64,000 bases of DNA from Valencia hispanica. Lineage: Eukaryota; Chordata; Actinopteri; Cyprinodontiformes; Valenciidae. Where the stretch lies: contig OY747712.1 of NCBI GenBank assembly GCA_963556495.2, forward strand, positions 11,248,081 to 11,312,080. Direction: 5' to 3'. Positions 8,663 to 20,410 of the stretch are shown in pieces. The notes beneath the pieces were generated by a model. It saw nothing but the letters and a program-made list of their open reading frames with translations, made no database searches and had not been told where the DNA came from. The position numbers and the translations under genes were made by a program. Position 1 is the first letter of the stretch. Every line of letters begins with the position of its first letter.

Positions 8663-11435
8663 TAGGGATGCACCGATGCACCGGCTGAACATCGGCAACG
8701 GCCGATATTTGCCTCGTTGACAGCCATCGGCAAATAAAAATGACATTCGCCGATGATTATACTGTATGTGTCGTGAACACTGTGCTCAGGATAATTTTTT
8801 TTTCCTCTCTTTTTATTTGGGCCGGGGGGAGATACTGAGACGGAACGGAAGAGGGCGCCACCCGCGCACTTCCACCGTAGATCAAACAAAAAAAAAGGCG
8901 GTTGTCTGGCAATATTTTACAGTTTCAGAGAAAGATCAGCGTTTCGCAGTTTGCAATGCGTGTTCCATTGAAATTTCAAGAGAGGGGGGCTGTTAGAAAG
9001 TCATTTAACACAACAAATCTCATTGGACATTTGAGAAGCAGGCACCAGGCTGTGCACAGCGATTACCTGCAAGCTGACCTAAAACGGAAAAATGAAGCCG
9101 CCAAGAAAGCGCAAACCCCCGGTAAGACTCCGACTTCAATTGACATGGCGTTTGAGAAAACAAAACGGCTGCCTCCAGACAGCGCCAAAGCGACGCAAAT
9201 AACAAACAGGGTGATGGAGTTCATCGCTGTAGATGACCAGCCTTTCTCTGTAGTGCTGGACGTGGGTTTTCGAGGTCTGATGAAGTTTATGGAGCCACGC
9301 TACACGCTGCCGAGGCGGCGTCACTTTGCTGAGGTCTGTCTCCCCGAAATCCACAACATTGTGGCCACGCACATCCACGAGCTACTGGCTCGCGACATCG
9401 CTGCAATCAGTTTCACCACTGATATTTGGAGTTCAGATGTAAGCCCTGTGAGCATGCTTGGCCTCACGGCACAGTGGATTGATGAGGACTTCAACCTGGT
9501 GAAGGCAGTGCTACACTCCCAGGAGTTCGCAGGTACCCGCTCAGCAGCTGCCATTTCGGAGGCATTTGAGAAAATGTTCCAAACGTGGAAAATCGACAAA
9601 AAACAGAGATAATGCTAGGAATATGACGTAAGCTATGATGGACAGTGGTCTGATTAGTTTTGGCTGCATGGCGCACACGCCGCAACTGGCAATTCATGAC
9701 GGTGTTTTTAGCCAGCGCTGCCTCACTGGACGTTGTGGCTATTTGCCGAAAAATAGTCGGCCCCTTTAAACATTCACCCCTCGCCTATTCACGTCTCCAG
9801 GCTGTGCAGATCCAGTTGGGAATGAAGCCAAAAAAAGGCTACAGCAAGATGTTTCCACTCGCTGGAAGAGTACATTTTATATGATGGAGAGCTTGCTGGA
9901 ACAAAAGCGCGCACTTGCTACATATGCCGCAGACTACGACCTCCCGGCCACTCTCAGTGCGCACCAGTGGCAATTAATTGAAAACTTTATAACACTCCAC
10001 TCCCCGTTTGAACAATTGACAAGAGAAGTTAGCTCATCGATCAAATCCACAGCGATCCCATGTTCTGCATTTCAACCTGTTTGGATCCCAGATACAAGGA
10101 TCGTTACATTGATGAGGATGTTAAACAATCTGTCGCCTGCTGCCGGTGCAGAGGATGGGACACGCGATGGAGAGCGCGCACATCACCCGGAGCGCAAGAG
10201 GCCAAGATCCGACAGAGCAGGGCCCTCCCTGCATGATGTGTTTGAGGAGATTCTGGAAGAAAATGGAGCAGAGAGGACAAGTACCTCTGTATCCCAACAG
10301 CTGGGTGTTTTCCTGGCAGAGACCACTATTCCCCAGAGGTGAGAGCGCACTCTGCTATTGGAGAAATAACCATCTGCGTTTTCCAGAACTCGCACAAATG
10401 GCACGCAAATACCTTAGCGCGCCATGGACCAGCACCGAGAGTGAGCGGTTATTCAGCTCTGTGTCTCATGTCTTGGGTGAAAAGAGAAATAGGCGTTGCT
10501 GTGACAAGGCAGAGATGCTTATCTTTGTTAAGAAAAACATTCATCTTATTAAGAAGTAGGCCAGAGACAGCAGGTGACTTGTGTGTCATTAATAATCAAA
10601 AGTGGAGGGACTGTTTATCTTCTATAAGATGCCCCATGTTCCAGCCTGTGAGTTCTGAAACACTGTTTTATTCTGTATAAGAAATACACAAGGTAAAAGA
10701 GTCCTATTTCTTTTTTATTTATGAATAACAAATGTATTTATTTTGTACTTGTTTTTGCATTTACACATGTATTTTTTTTTTCTGAAAAATATTTTTTATT
10801 GAGCCATGAAAATAATTTTATCATTGAGTAGGTTTTTGTTTATCAGGTTATCAGCCTGAGTTCTGAAACACTGTAATGTTTTATTCTGTATAAGAAATAC
10901 ACAAGATAAAAGAGAGCCCTATTTATTTTTGTATTTATGAATAACATTATTTATTTATTTTGCCCTTGTTTTTGCATTTACACATGTATTTTTTTTCTCA
11001 GAAAAATATTTTTTTATTGGGCTTGATGAAAATTATTTTATCATTGAGTAAGTTTGTTTTTATCAGGCTAAAACCACTGAATTTTCTTTTTTTGGGCAAT
11101 GTACTGAAACAATCTTTTTGTTGATTAGTTAGCAGTCCAAGGTTTTTGAATGTTATTTTTCAGAAAAGAACTTGACATAAATAAGGTGATACTGTTCAAC
11201 CAGAAAGTGACATTAAAGGTTGTTTTTGTTTCATAAATTGGTCTGATTGAATTTGTGCTCATTCTAGAATGGTGTGATAAAGAGCTGAAATCAATTTTTT
11301 TTGTTTTTTGTTTGTTTTTGTGGCACAAAAGGAGGAATAAAAAACAAAAAGAAAAAACATCGGTATCGGCCATGGGCCAAGTTGTTGTGTTAAACATCGG
11401 CATCGGCCCAGAATTTCCCAATCGGTGCATCCCTA
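8663..11435 (+). mobile_element. hAT transposon with matching ends and target duplication
   Basis: The element is 2773 bases long with 15-bp perfect terminal inverted repeats, TAGGGATGCACCGAT at 8663 and ATCGGTGCATCCCTA ending at 11435. It is flanked by 8-bp target duplications TCATATAT (8655-8662) and TCCTATAT (11436-11443), seven of eight identical. It carries a plus-strand BED-finger/hAT transposase relic. The 3' part (about 10690-11090) has two copies of a 'gttctgaaacactgt...ttattctgtataagaaatacacaag' block. It is inserted in the SVIL upstream intron, and boundaries are precise. Confidence 0.92.
8766..10559 (+). pseudogene. Broken hAT (ZBED-type) transposase
   Basis: The protein is spread over several frames. 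A BED-type zinc finger has the Cys pair CNAC near 8956-8967 and HLRSRH near 9028-9045, with a frameshift between the two halves near 8990. The central region follows (9121-9612) with FTTDIWSS and LTAQWID, then a stop at 9610-9612. Further blocks follow with ESLLEQKRALATYAADYDLP near 9884-9943 and LIENFITLHSPFEQL near 9970-10015. The C-terminal dimerisation block is at about 10380-10559, with YLSAPWTSTESERLFSS and KAEMLIFVKKNI. Several frameshifts and an apparent internal deletion near 10130 mean no functional transposase is encoded. The best relatives are ZBED-like hAT transposases of fish. Confidence 0.85.
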
Positions 11436-11443
11436 TCCTATAT

Positions 11444-13168
11444 CTGAACTGTATTTTGTTTTGCTTTGCTTTACAAGGTGAATTAGGGTCAGAGGCCTGT
11501 TTTGACAACTTCTTGTCATTTTCTGTTCTCAAAATAATATTGTAATTACATGTTTTATTATTTTTTGTCAGCACTGCCTCCTGTAACATGTTATCAGTCT
11601 CAACCTTACTGATATCCATATTTATTTATAATTATTCATAAACTTTCCAAGTTCAATACTCAAGGCTTCACAATATAAAGAATGCTTGTGACAGCAATAT
11701 TATTGTTTCTTCATATTGCTATAGTGATATCGTTTGTGATCAACCCAAATGTTCCTCACTATTCCCTTTCCATCATCACACTGTCCTCACCACAATAAAT
11801 GAAGACGTTTGCATCAAATTCCTGTTTTTAAAAATCATTGATTGTAATTATTCCATTCTGGGAAAGAAAACAGCTTCAACATGTTATTAAGAGACCAAAA
11901 TCAATACAGCATTCATGCCTGTGATCGGTATATACTTCTGAGCAGAACTGTACACCGATGCTCAAACTGTCCTCGTGTACGCATGTGCTTTCATTTCATT
12001 TTAATGCTGTACTGCAGAATAAATACATATACTCACCTTAAGTACTTGTTATACTAAAAAACACTTTATCTCAGCAGTAACACAACATTTTTCACAAATG
12101 TATTCAAGCTGTTAGATTTCTACCACAGCAAAAGTCCATTACAGTTTATGTTCTGGATAATTTCATGCCTAAGTATCAGCTAATGGTTGACCCTTTAACT
12201 CTTATGTCACACCCAGGAGACGGATCATATTTCTGCTTTAGACGCCTCCAGAGCCCCTCTGACTAATTTTGGCCTCCAAACACCGTGTGGCGAAGCACTG
12301 CAGCCTTCTACACTGCAGAAACATAGACATGTGTTGTGACAGAAGGACTTTACTTTCTAATAGTCTTCTAATTCCTTCACAAACTTGGTTGTCATCAGGT
12401 GTTTTTTTTTCTGGAACAACACATAAAGTGAATTCTGCTGGTGCTTCATTTCCATGAGCTCCATGCAGTCCCACTAATAAATACCACAGAATCTGCATAA
12501 TTTCTTTTTAAATAAACCAATAAGCTGAGGGGAAACTTATTAGAAGCATACACGTGTGCAAATTCACAAATATATTTCCTCTGGTGGAAAGCCCCTCTAT
12601 TCAGATGCCAGTACAGCTTCCCTTGGAAACGCCTGGAGGTTGCCAGCTAAACAAACAGCACAAGGTTCAAGATGGACATGATGAAAGAGCAACTTAGGCC
12701 CTAAAGGCGGTGTGATGCGAAGAGGGATTGTCTAAAAACAGCCACCAAATAGACTGCCGGTAAACTTGATCGCAGCTTTGTGCTACACAAACATGTCTAA
12801 TTTAACGATATAACGTAGGAAGGAGTAAGTAAGGTATCCAAACTCACGTTAATGTCGACGACTATTATTCCAAAATTAAAGATTGAAGATTATTCAAGTT
12901 AAAGCAAACACTGTAATCACTGATTTTAAGTTTGCCAATGCTTTATGTCCTTAAATGAAAGAAAATGTTCTGCATATCTTCGTAGCATCAAACAATCCTT
13001 CAAATATTTAAAATAAACCAAGTTTAAAGCAAATACTATCTCTACTGGTTCCTCATTTAATCTAATCCAACAAAGCAAACCCAAAACCTGGAACATAAAT
13101 CTATTGTTCTACTAAAATCAAACTGGAAGAAAAAGCCAGGTCAATGGTTCCTCTTCCACAGGCCTTAC
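11444..13168 (-). other. SVIL upstream intron segment, nothing recognised
   Basis: Continues the presumed first intron between the candidate exons at 13169 and 8318. AT-rich; I see no convincing repeat or exon, only short random reading frames. Confidence 0.5.
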
Positions 13169-13229
13169 CTTCCCTATTGGGCTGCACATTGTTCACATGG
13201 AAACTAGAGATCCATGGGTTTCGAAACAT
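13169..13229 (-). CDS. SVIL: Candidate first exon of an alternative supervillin transcript
   Basis: The exon ends at a consensus donor GGGAAG|GTAAGG (GT at 13168-13167). An ATG at 13189-13187 with A at -3 reads MCSPIGK exactly to the splice junction in phase 0. This is the phase needed for DLDLKYL in exon 8255-8318 or SDFSF in exon 4076-4160. A second ATG at 13229-13227 reads MFRNPWISSFHVNNVQPNRE in a different frame (phase 1), compatible with the other frame of exon 8255-8318. A TATTTAAA box lies just upstream. Transcription start and true exon extent are inferred; the donor is the only directly visible boundary. Confidence 0.4.
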
Positions 13230-13230
13230 G

Positions 13231-13238
13231 TTTAAATA
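13231..13238 (-). promoter_or_regulatory. TATA-like box for the candidate SVIL first exon
   Basis: TATTTAAA on the minus strand. A start site 25-30 bases downstream would fall near 13205, which places the MCSPIGK ATG at 13189 inside the transcript and the ATG at 13229 outside it. A single motif in AT-rich DNA is weak evidence. Confidence 0.3.
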
Positions 13239-13558
13239 GGCGAACGGAAGGATGGCCTGCTGCTGGAACCTCGAATGGTGGTGGTAACAGTGGTGGTGAT
13301 GGGAGTGACAAGCAGTGGCAGAGAAGAGCACATCCGTCAGCAAGCGGACAGGTAAAGACGTAGGAGACACACACCCACACACGGCTGCAGCAGAGAGACA
13401 ACCTCAAAGCAAGCTGCAACCCACACAGACTGGGAGTCACACCAGAATGTGTGTGTTTGCGTGTGCAAGTGCGTGTATGCATGCATTTGGGCTGAGAGAT
13501 AGAGAGACAGCACAGCAGGGTGTTAAAGCAGCTCAGAGCCCCTAATCAGATTACAGGC

Positions 13559-13603
13559 AGAAATTAGCCTTGATGATAAAAACTCTGGAAGGGGATTGGA
13601 GGA
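13559..13603 (+). repeat. 45-base direct repeat, copy 1
   Basis: Runs from AGAAATTAGCCTT to GGGATTGGAGGA. It matches 15372-15416 in the same orientation at 42 of 45 positions. Flanking sequence does not match, so this is not a long segmental duplication. Confidence 0.85.
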
Positions 13604-14923
13604 AGGTGCCAGTGGAGCTGCAGGGGGTGCTCTGGGGTACAGGGCTACTGGAAATCAGATGGTTGCTCAGTACAACTCAGGTAGTGCGCCAGCCAGCATG
13701 GCCAGGTGCTAAATATGAGACCACATGGTTGCACCGAGACTGGTGCTGTGATGCAGCAGTCAATTAGTAAGACACTGGAAACTCCCCTAAGACATTCAGC
13801 TGGAGTCTTCCTGGTCATAATCACACTGATTTACGTTTATTGTAAATTATTTATGATAAGCTTTGTCTTGATGGCCTTCCAAGGGGAACAATGTTCTCCT
13901 CTTTTCTCACCTGTTGCTAAAACACATACATGTATGACAGTATTTTTATTTTCATAGGTTTGATTTATTTATTTTAAACAGTACATTTCATAATGTCCCT
14001 GTTGTTAGTGCTATCAATCACAAACAAAAAGGTCCTGGGTGAAAACGCCATTAGGGAACAGGTCCTTCGTGTCCAGAGTGTATATATTTTTCCCAAAGTT
14101 GAAACAAAGCCAAAAACATGGATGCTGTTTAAATCTAGAGATTCTAAGTTGTCCTTTGCTATAAGTTCGTCCATGAAAGGTTGTTTTGCAAGGCAACCTC
14201 TCCAGAGTGTATCCTACTGACAAGTCCAGATAGACACTAATTCAATTAGGTTTGCCACTGTGACTAAGGAACTTTTAGCTAGAGGGAAAAACAACCCTGT
14301 CATACAAAAACAATTAAAAAAATACACACAAAAAGCTGAGAGAAATAAGGTACAGCACATTGACAATTATCAGATAGCAACGTAGGGTTCTAACAGCAGA
14401 AAACAGGTAGGTGGCCTCATCAAAGTAAGGTCAGGTTTGGCTAGGGCAAGAGTAAAACCGGGTCCATTCCTTACCCGGCGGATGACCCGGAAAGAAGTCA
14501 TGACAAAGCGGTGTGGGAGGAGATTATCTCCTGAATGGAGAGCAAAGCATTTGCCAGCAGAGCAAGGTCAGAAAAGATCTGTCTGACTGATCTGAATTTA
14601 TTATGTCAACTGCTGTCAAATTAAATAAAAAATAACAAAGTAAAATAAAATAAAGACACTAGGAAACACACAGAGGCTGAAAGTCATCTTATTATGCCCA
14701 ATCATTCACTTTAATCAATATTTATAGCAATATTTTTATCTCTGGACCCAAAAAAAACTCTACCATCTAGTATGTCTGTACATGTCCTCCATTTTGTTCT
14801 CATACTCATCCGTATAACTTTCACCCAAGCATTCCTGTAGCCCGTTATCTTCATCACTACTTAATTTCAATTCATCTTCAGTTTGCTGGAAATAGGATTT
14901 CTAGCCTAACCACCCTTAAAGCA

Positions 14924-15160
14924 GGAGTGTCAAATTTATTTTAATTTCAGGCCACATCAGTATCATGAATGTCCTAAAATCTATTGACGAAACCACCCAT
15001 TAACTTAAAATATAAACAAATAGTCTTTGGGACTATACACATAAAAAACTCATTTGAATAGATATTCAAGCACACAACTTATCTTGTAGGTTTTATTTAT
15101 GTGGCCACCTAAATAGTCATGGCGGACCTGATTTAGCCTGCGGGACGTAGAATGTGATTG
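14924..15160. mobile_element. hAT (Charlie-like) MITE fragment
   Basis: Starts with a CAGGAGTGTCAAATTTATTTT end near 14930 followed by 'caggccacat', a typical hAT-MITE terminus. The inner part near 15100-15150 reads 'gtggccacctaa' and 'gcggacctgatttagcctg'. The other terminus is missing or too diverged to place. Confidence 0.5.
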
Positions 15161-15371
15161 AATTAATTCTGTATGGAGGAAAATTTGTGGAAATTATAGG
15201 CAAATAACAGGCAAAGTTTACTGTAAAGTTAATAATAATAACAATAATAATAATAATAAAATTTGAGGACAGCTTTCTAAAACCCAAGGTCACATTACAG
15301 AAAAGAAAAAAACTGAAAAATAATACATAGACAAACAATCAACAAAACAATTAATCAAATGGTAAATAAGA

Positions 15372-15416
15372 AGAAATTAGCCTTACTGATAAAAACTCTG
15401 GAACGGGATTGGAGGA
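15372..15416 (+). repeat. 45-base direct repeat, copy 2
   Basis: Second copy of the 13559-13603 repeat, 1.8 kb downstream in direct orientation with three mismatches. Confidence 0.85.
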
Positions 15417-16737
15417 CAACAACTAAAATCAGTGTCTAAAGTGAATAAGCCTGTTTGAACAGGTGTGCTTTGAGCTGTGATTTAAATAAAGCAAGACTAA
15501 GTATGGTAATAGCTTCAACTATGCTTTAATCGAACAAACATGGGGTTTATCTTCCTTAAACTGGAATGATCAAAACCAAATAATGGCTTTTGGAAATCAA
15601 ACACACACTAGCAAAATTTAAAGCGACCATGGGGGTTTTAAAATTGGTTCACTGTTGCCTGAAGCCATATATTGTCCATGAATGTATGGTTGTAGCTTCT
15701 GGGTTACAGTTGCATTTGATCATGTTTTTATGATTTATTTAGCGAATAAACTTAAACTTTCCAATATTAGAGGTTTACTTTCAAATTAATGTGAATATAT
15801 ACTTCTGCCTCTGCACAACATGAGTACAAAATGGTGTTATTTTTTTTCCTTTTTCAGCAGTATTTATACAAATAATTTGTTAGATATACTTAACTACCAA
15901 GAGAACTTAACTGATCCGCAAGGGTTAAGAACAATGGGTATAAAAGAGCTTGTTTAGTACAAAAAAATAGAATGTGGGATGAAATTGACTATAGGAAGTT
16001 AAAAATGAGCCAATATAATCACAACAACTATAGCAGCAGTAATTGTAAAACCAAGATGAACTCAGGAGAAATAAAATGTATCATCAGAAGATGATAGACA
16101 GAAACCAATTCAAAACAATAAGATATGATTAGCTAAAATTGACCTTCAAATCAAGAGGATCCTTAACTTCCTGACTGTAAATGACCTCCCATATAGTTTT
16201 ATGTACAGACCACAGAGTACCAAATGTTTTAGAATTGATTATGTATTACATTTGTAAGTTGTTGTTTACAGATAAGCCCAAAATCTTTCACACCTCAAGG
16301 CAGTATAAGTTAAGCTTTTGTCGACCACCCAAGAACTTTGTCTATTTGGAGATGAGACATCTGTCAAAAGACTAATAAAACAGAGTAAAATTATTAATAA
16401 TAATGAAAACAATTCTGGCTTTACTTACATTTTTATATTAAATTGCATGTTGAAAATAATGTATTCATTTTTTCAGTAATCAGTGGAAAAATGTTTCTAT
16501 CCATTGCTGCAATTAAAACCTACACCATTGCTGAGCAGCCTTTTGCTGATAATTGTTCAATTTTTGCCATAACTCATGAATAGACAAGGACCCATGGTAA
16601 AATGTAAAAATCTTTAAAATTATTTCTTTTTTTCCTGCAGCACCATAATCCCACACTGAAGAAGTGAGAAAAATCCAACCTTTAACGTTTGTAAATTTGT
16701 TTAGCCCAAATTCCCATTTTCAGATATAAGTGTATAT

Positions 16738-18740
16738 GCTTGTATATACATATTTGTCACATCAAAACCTCTAAATCCAATCTGCTTTTTGGACTTTTAT
16801 GTGATAGAACAACACAAAGTGGCCCGTAAATATTTACTGGTAAGATATGTTTTTGAAATAGAAATCTGTAAAGTGTGGAATGCATTTATATTTACCCCCT
16901 TAACTCCAATATCTAAATAAATCACCAGAGGTTTGCAGACAGGTCAGGGAGACAGCTGTAGTGAATATTAAAGTTGAGTTAGGTTATTAAACGACATCCC
17001 AAACTTCAGGCAACTCAGAGAGCTCTGTTCAGTCTATCATCTGACATCAGAGAGAGGATGGCACAACTGCAGACCTACCAAAACATGGCAGTCCACCTAA
17101 ACTATCAGGCCAGGTGAGGAGAGCATTAAAGGAAACAGACAAGAGGCTGTTGGTGTCACTATATGTTAGACTTTGTGTTTATTCTGCTACCTCACTAAGT
17201 TTCTTGTGCATTTAGAGTTGTAGTTTTTAAATTCCAATATTCTCATCTGTACTTTTTTGTTGATTTTGGTTAGTCTTGTCCTTCGTGTTGTCTTTCATTC
17301 ATCTTTCTTAGTTTCCCTGTCTGCTTTTAGTCTTTTTTATGTTCCATTTTGGTTCTGTTTGCTACTGTTTTCTAGTTTCAGGTTGCTGTCTGTTAGTATC
17401 TATTTTGTCATTTTATACATTTAGGGTGTTTCTCAATGCCAAGGAACCTCGCCTTGATACCATGGTCCCGCCACGGTTGCCTAGGAGACACGTCATCAGG
17501 GACCGCCAAGGCGTGTTCCAATGTTCATGTGCTACCGAGGCGTCTGTCCTCCGTTTGTCTGCCGTTTAGCTAACTGACCGAGGAAACATAGGAGGTTCCT
17601 TGATGCCTTCCCTTGGTCAAAAATTTCCCAGAATACATCGCGGTATTTTCGAAGTTGCAACTTCGGTTGCTAGCAGGTACTAACTCGCTTTCACATTTGA
17701 TTTAACCAATATATACACATTTAAAAAAGTAAAACTCTCGTTATACATCTACATTGAAACTTATACGTATAAAATATAACGATGGGCGGGACGTAAAATG
17801 AGCGCGTAAGCAAAAGGCGGGCCCTGGGCAGCCGCGGTCACGTGATGTAAGTCTGTTTCATTTAACTGTTTTCTTTGACCAAGGAAGGACAGTGTCCTCG
17901 TAAGCAAGGCGCCTCGCCTACCGAGGCATTGCCTTGGTAGGCGAGGTGCCTTGACATTGAGAAACAGCCTTAGATTCCCCCAAGATCCTCACTCAGCTGC
18001 ACCCACTCTGTTGATTGACCTCTAACCCGTCTCTTGTTCCACTGATCACCTCTCTTCAGTATATATTCCCTTCTGGTTCATTCTGTGCCCATGTTGTCTG
18101 CTTCTCTCTTTGTGACTCTTTTTTTTGGGGATTAGTCTCTGTCTGATGTTTGAATTTCTGACTTTTTTTCAATAGATTTCTTAATTAAATCACATTATTT
18201 TTGCATCTTGTCTGTCTGTATTTAGTACCTCCTCTCACACATAAAATTGACACATGGTAAGCGGGAGAGGTACACAGCTAACTGTTTGGATATATGCAGA
18301 CAGGGCATTTATCACCTTTGCACAAATCTGGTCTTTGTGGAGGAATGCCAAGAAGAGAGCCATTGTTGAAAGAAAGCTGAATACTCAGATAAAGATAGTC
18401 AGAAGCCATGTAGGGGACAGAAAATGTAAACTAAGGTGCTCTCGGCTCACAAAAAAGGCACAACAGCCTGAATGCATTGTCCCCATTGTGAAACATGATG
18501 GTGGTCACATCATGCTTTAGGGATTCTTTTGTTCGGCTGGGACATGAAAGAAAAACAAGATGGAGCTAAAAACACAGGGAAATCCTGTAAGAAAACCTGT
18601 TAGCGGCCCCAAAGACTATGTCATAACCTTCAGATTTTTATTTGTAAGAAAAATAAAAAATAGCAAATGAATCCTTATCATTCCACTTAGCAATTATGCG
18701 CAATTTTCTGTTGGTCTTAAAATTCCAATAGTATAAGCTC
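16738..18740 (+). mobile_element. Degenerate Tc1-like transposon interrupted by a Harbinger-type MITE
   Basis: The 5' part (16738-17160) contains 'gatagaacaacacaaagtgg', 'gaggatggcacaactgcag' and 'aaaacatggcagtccacc'. The 3' part (18240-18740) contains 'aaagaaagctgaa', 'gtgaaacatgatggtggtc' and 'ctgttggtctt'. Both belong to the same teleost Tc1-like family as 6088-7700. The relic of the transposase HGGGxIM motif is visible as KHDGGHIM near 18490-18515. Insertions lie between the two halves, including the MITE at 17424-17969, and the origin of 17170-17420 and 17973-18240 is unclear. Confidence 0.55.
17424..17969. mobile_element. Harbinger-type MITE with TTA target duplication
   Basis: The inverted ends are GGGTGTTTCTCAATGCCAAG at 17424 and the complement of CTTGACATTGAGAAACAGCC ending at 17969. 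Both are flanked by TTA (17421-17423 and 17970-17972), the three-base target typical of PIF/Harbinger. It is 546 bases long with a GC-rich interior and no transposase. Confidence 0.75.
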
Positions 18741-19959
18741 ACAAATTTGTGGTTTAAACGTGGGAAGATGTTTCACATAAGTGTGTGATATGGAGCCCAT
18801 GTCAAAGCCAAGACTATCTTGAAACTTTGATTTGAAGAAGAAAACGTGTCCTATGAAAGGTTACAGTCCTTGAAAGGTTCAGTGTGAATATGATACAAGC
18901 CAATTCTAAGAAGCACGTGGACATAGCGACTATTGGGAAAAAGTCCAAAATCAGATGAAATTCTGAAGGTCAAGAGCCTTGGGAAAATGATTAGGGTCAT
19001 ACATGCATTTTTACAGATACTTTGCCTTGTGATGGTTACAGGATGTCCCAGGTGTTTGTTTTCATTGACGGAAGAATGCATCCTCTACCAAGACATTTAA
19101 ATGTTTGGGAAAGTTTCAACAACTGGCTGAAGCTACAAGTACTGACTTAGGAGGTATGAGGTTAGCCTAAAAAAAACATATTTGGCTTCAGACAGCAAAT
19201 GTGTTAAATGATGGTGGGTGAATCGTTAGTATTTTTGATCAAATCAAGGATGAGCATTAGCTTTACACATTTAAAGAGCTGAAATCATATATGTGAATCT
19301 GGGCTGACAATGACTTGCCAGATCTAATCTAACCTTTGGCCTGTCTGCTGATCACGTTGTCTGACACAAGCTCCAATGCTGTCATCAAAACATCTCCTCA
19401 CAGTCTACTTTAAGTTTAGTCACTTGGAAGGCTCGTGTTATGTCTCATGCCAGTGTTGTTTACATCCAAGAAATCTTATGAATGACACTCTGGCCTGTTT
19501 TGGACAGTTAAAAATTATTTGAAAAATAAAGACATGCAAGGAAAGAAGACATAGAGTGTTTGGAGGAATGAGTGGGAGTTGTGAGACAGATAGCGAGGAT
19601 GACAAGTTTAAAGAGGGGAATGAGAAGGAGAGCGGGAAAGAAAACAAGGCTTGGAGACGACGCTCTTGGTAAACATGGCCGGTCGGGGGGGGCAACCTCT
19701 CTCTAAGGCAGCCACTCACAACACATGTTGCCTTATTAGGGGCGTCTACAGGGAGCACAGCAGATGAAGGAGAGGTGGAGGGGGGAGTTCGTGCAGGAAA
19801 GGGGGTGAGAAAAGGCATCACAAACAGGAGATGAGTGAGCCGGAGCAAGACGTAGCAAACTCTGGGGGGTTGGTTTGTGCTGAGACGGCATCATCTGGCT
19901 GAGTCAGAGGGTTCACGGAAAGTGGACTAAGTTCATCCCAGTTCCACAAACTCTAAGTT
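18741..19959. other. Intergenic, nothing recognised
   Basis: I see no conserved coding sequence or familiar repeat. A 136-codon minus-strand reading frame at 19438-19848 is low-complexity (Ser/Pro/Leu-rich) and has no recognisable domain, so I do not call it a gene. Confidence 0.5.
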
Positions 19960-20400
19960 ATGAGATATATATATATCATTTCTTAAATAAAGGCCAGATT
20001 GTTGGAATGCACAAAGCTGCAGATCTCCACAGCTCCTCCAGAGTTACCACGGGTCTCTTGGCTGCTTCTCTGATAAATCCTCATACTTGAACTGTGCTCT
20101 GTGGGATGTTCACAGCTTTTGTCATTGATTCACTTTCTCCATGACGTGACTACTGTGTTCCTTGGTCATCAAGGTGTTGTTTGTTCTCTAATACCCTCTC
20201 GCAAACCTCTGAGGCCTTCATAGAACAGCTGGATTTATACTGAGATTACACATAGGTGGGCTTTTTACTTGTAAGATGACTTCTGAATGCAAAGGGTCGC
20301 ACAGGATTTATTTAGGGGTATCAAAGTGATGGCGAGAATATAATTGCATGCCATACAGATTTTCTTTCTAAAACATTGCTTAAATTTATGCATCCTTCCA
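19960..20400 (-). mobile_element. Degenerate Tc1-like fragment
   Basis: Contains 'gcagatctccacagctcctc' near 20022 and 'tcttggctgcttctctgat' near 20055, both inverted relative to the copies above. It also has 'cttgaactgtgctctgtggg' near 20087. It belongs to the same Tc1-like family, and no frame is left. Confidence 0.6.
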
Positions 20401-20410
20401 AATCTAGATT

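Larger units (their letters stand above)
13239..16737. other. Intergenic DNA with short repeats
   Basis: Contains a pair of 45-base near-identical direct repeats (13559-13603 and 15372-15416) and an hAT-MITE fragment (about 14924-15160). An (AAT)n-like tract lies at 15229-15260, and short CA/GT-rich runs lie near 13365-13480. I see no gene. Confidence 0.6.

Noticed and set aside
19438..19848. 136-codon minus-strand frame
   Set aside because: Ser/Pro/Leu-rich low-complexity translation, no recognisable domain, no splice or promoter context.
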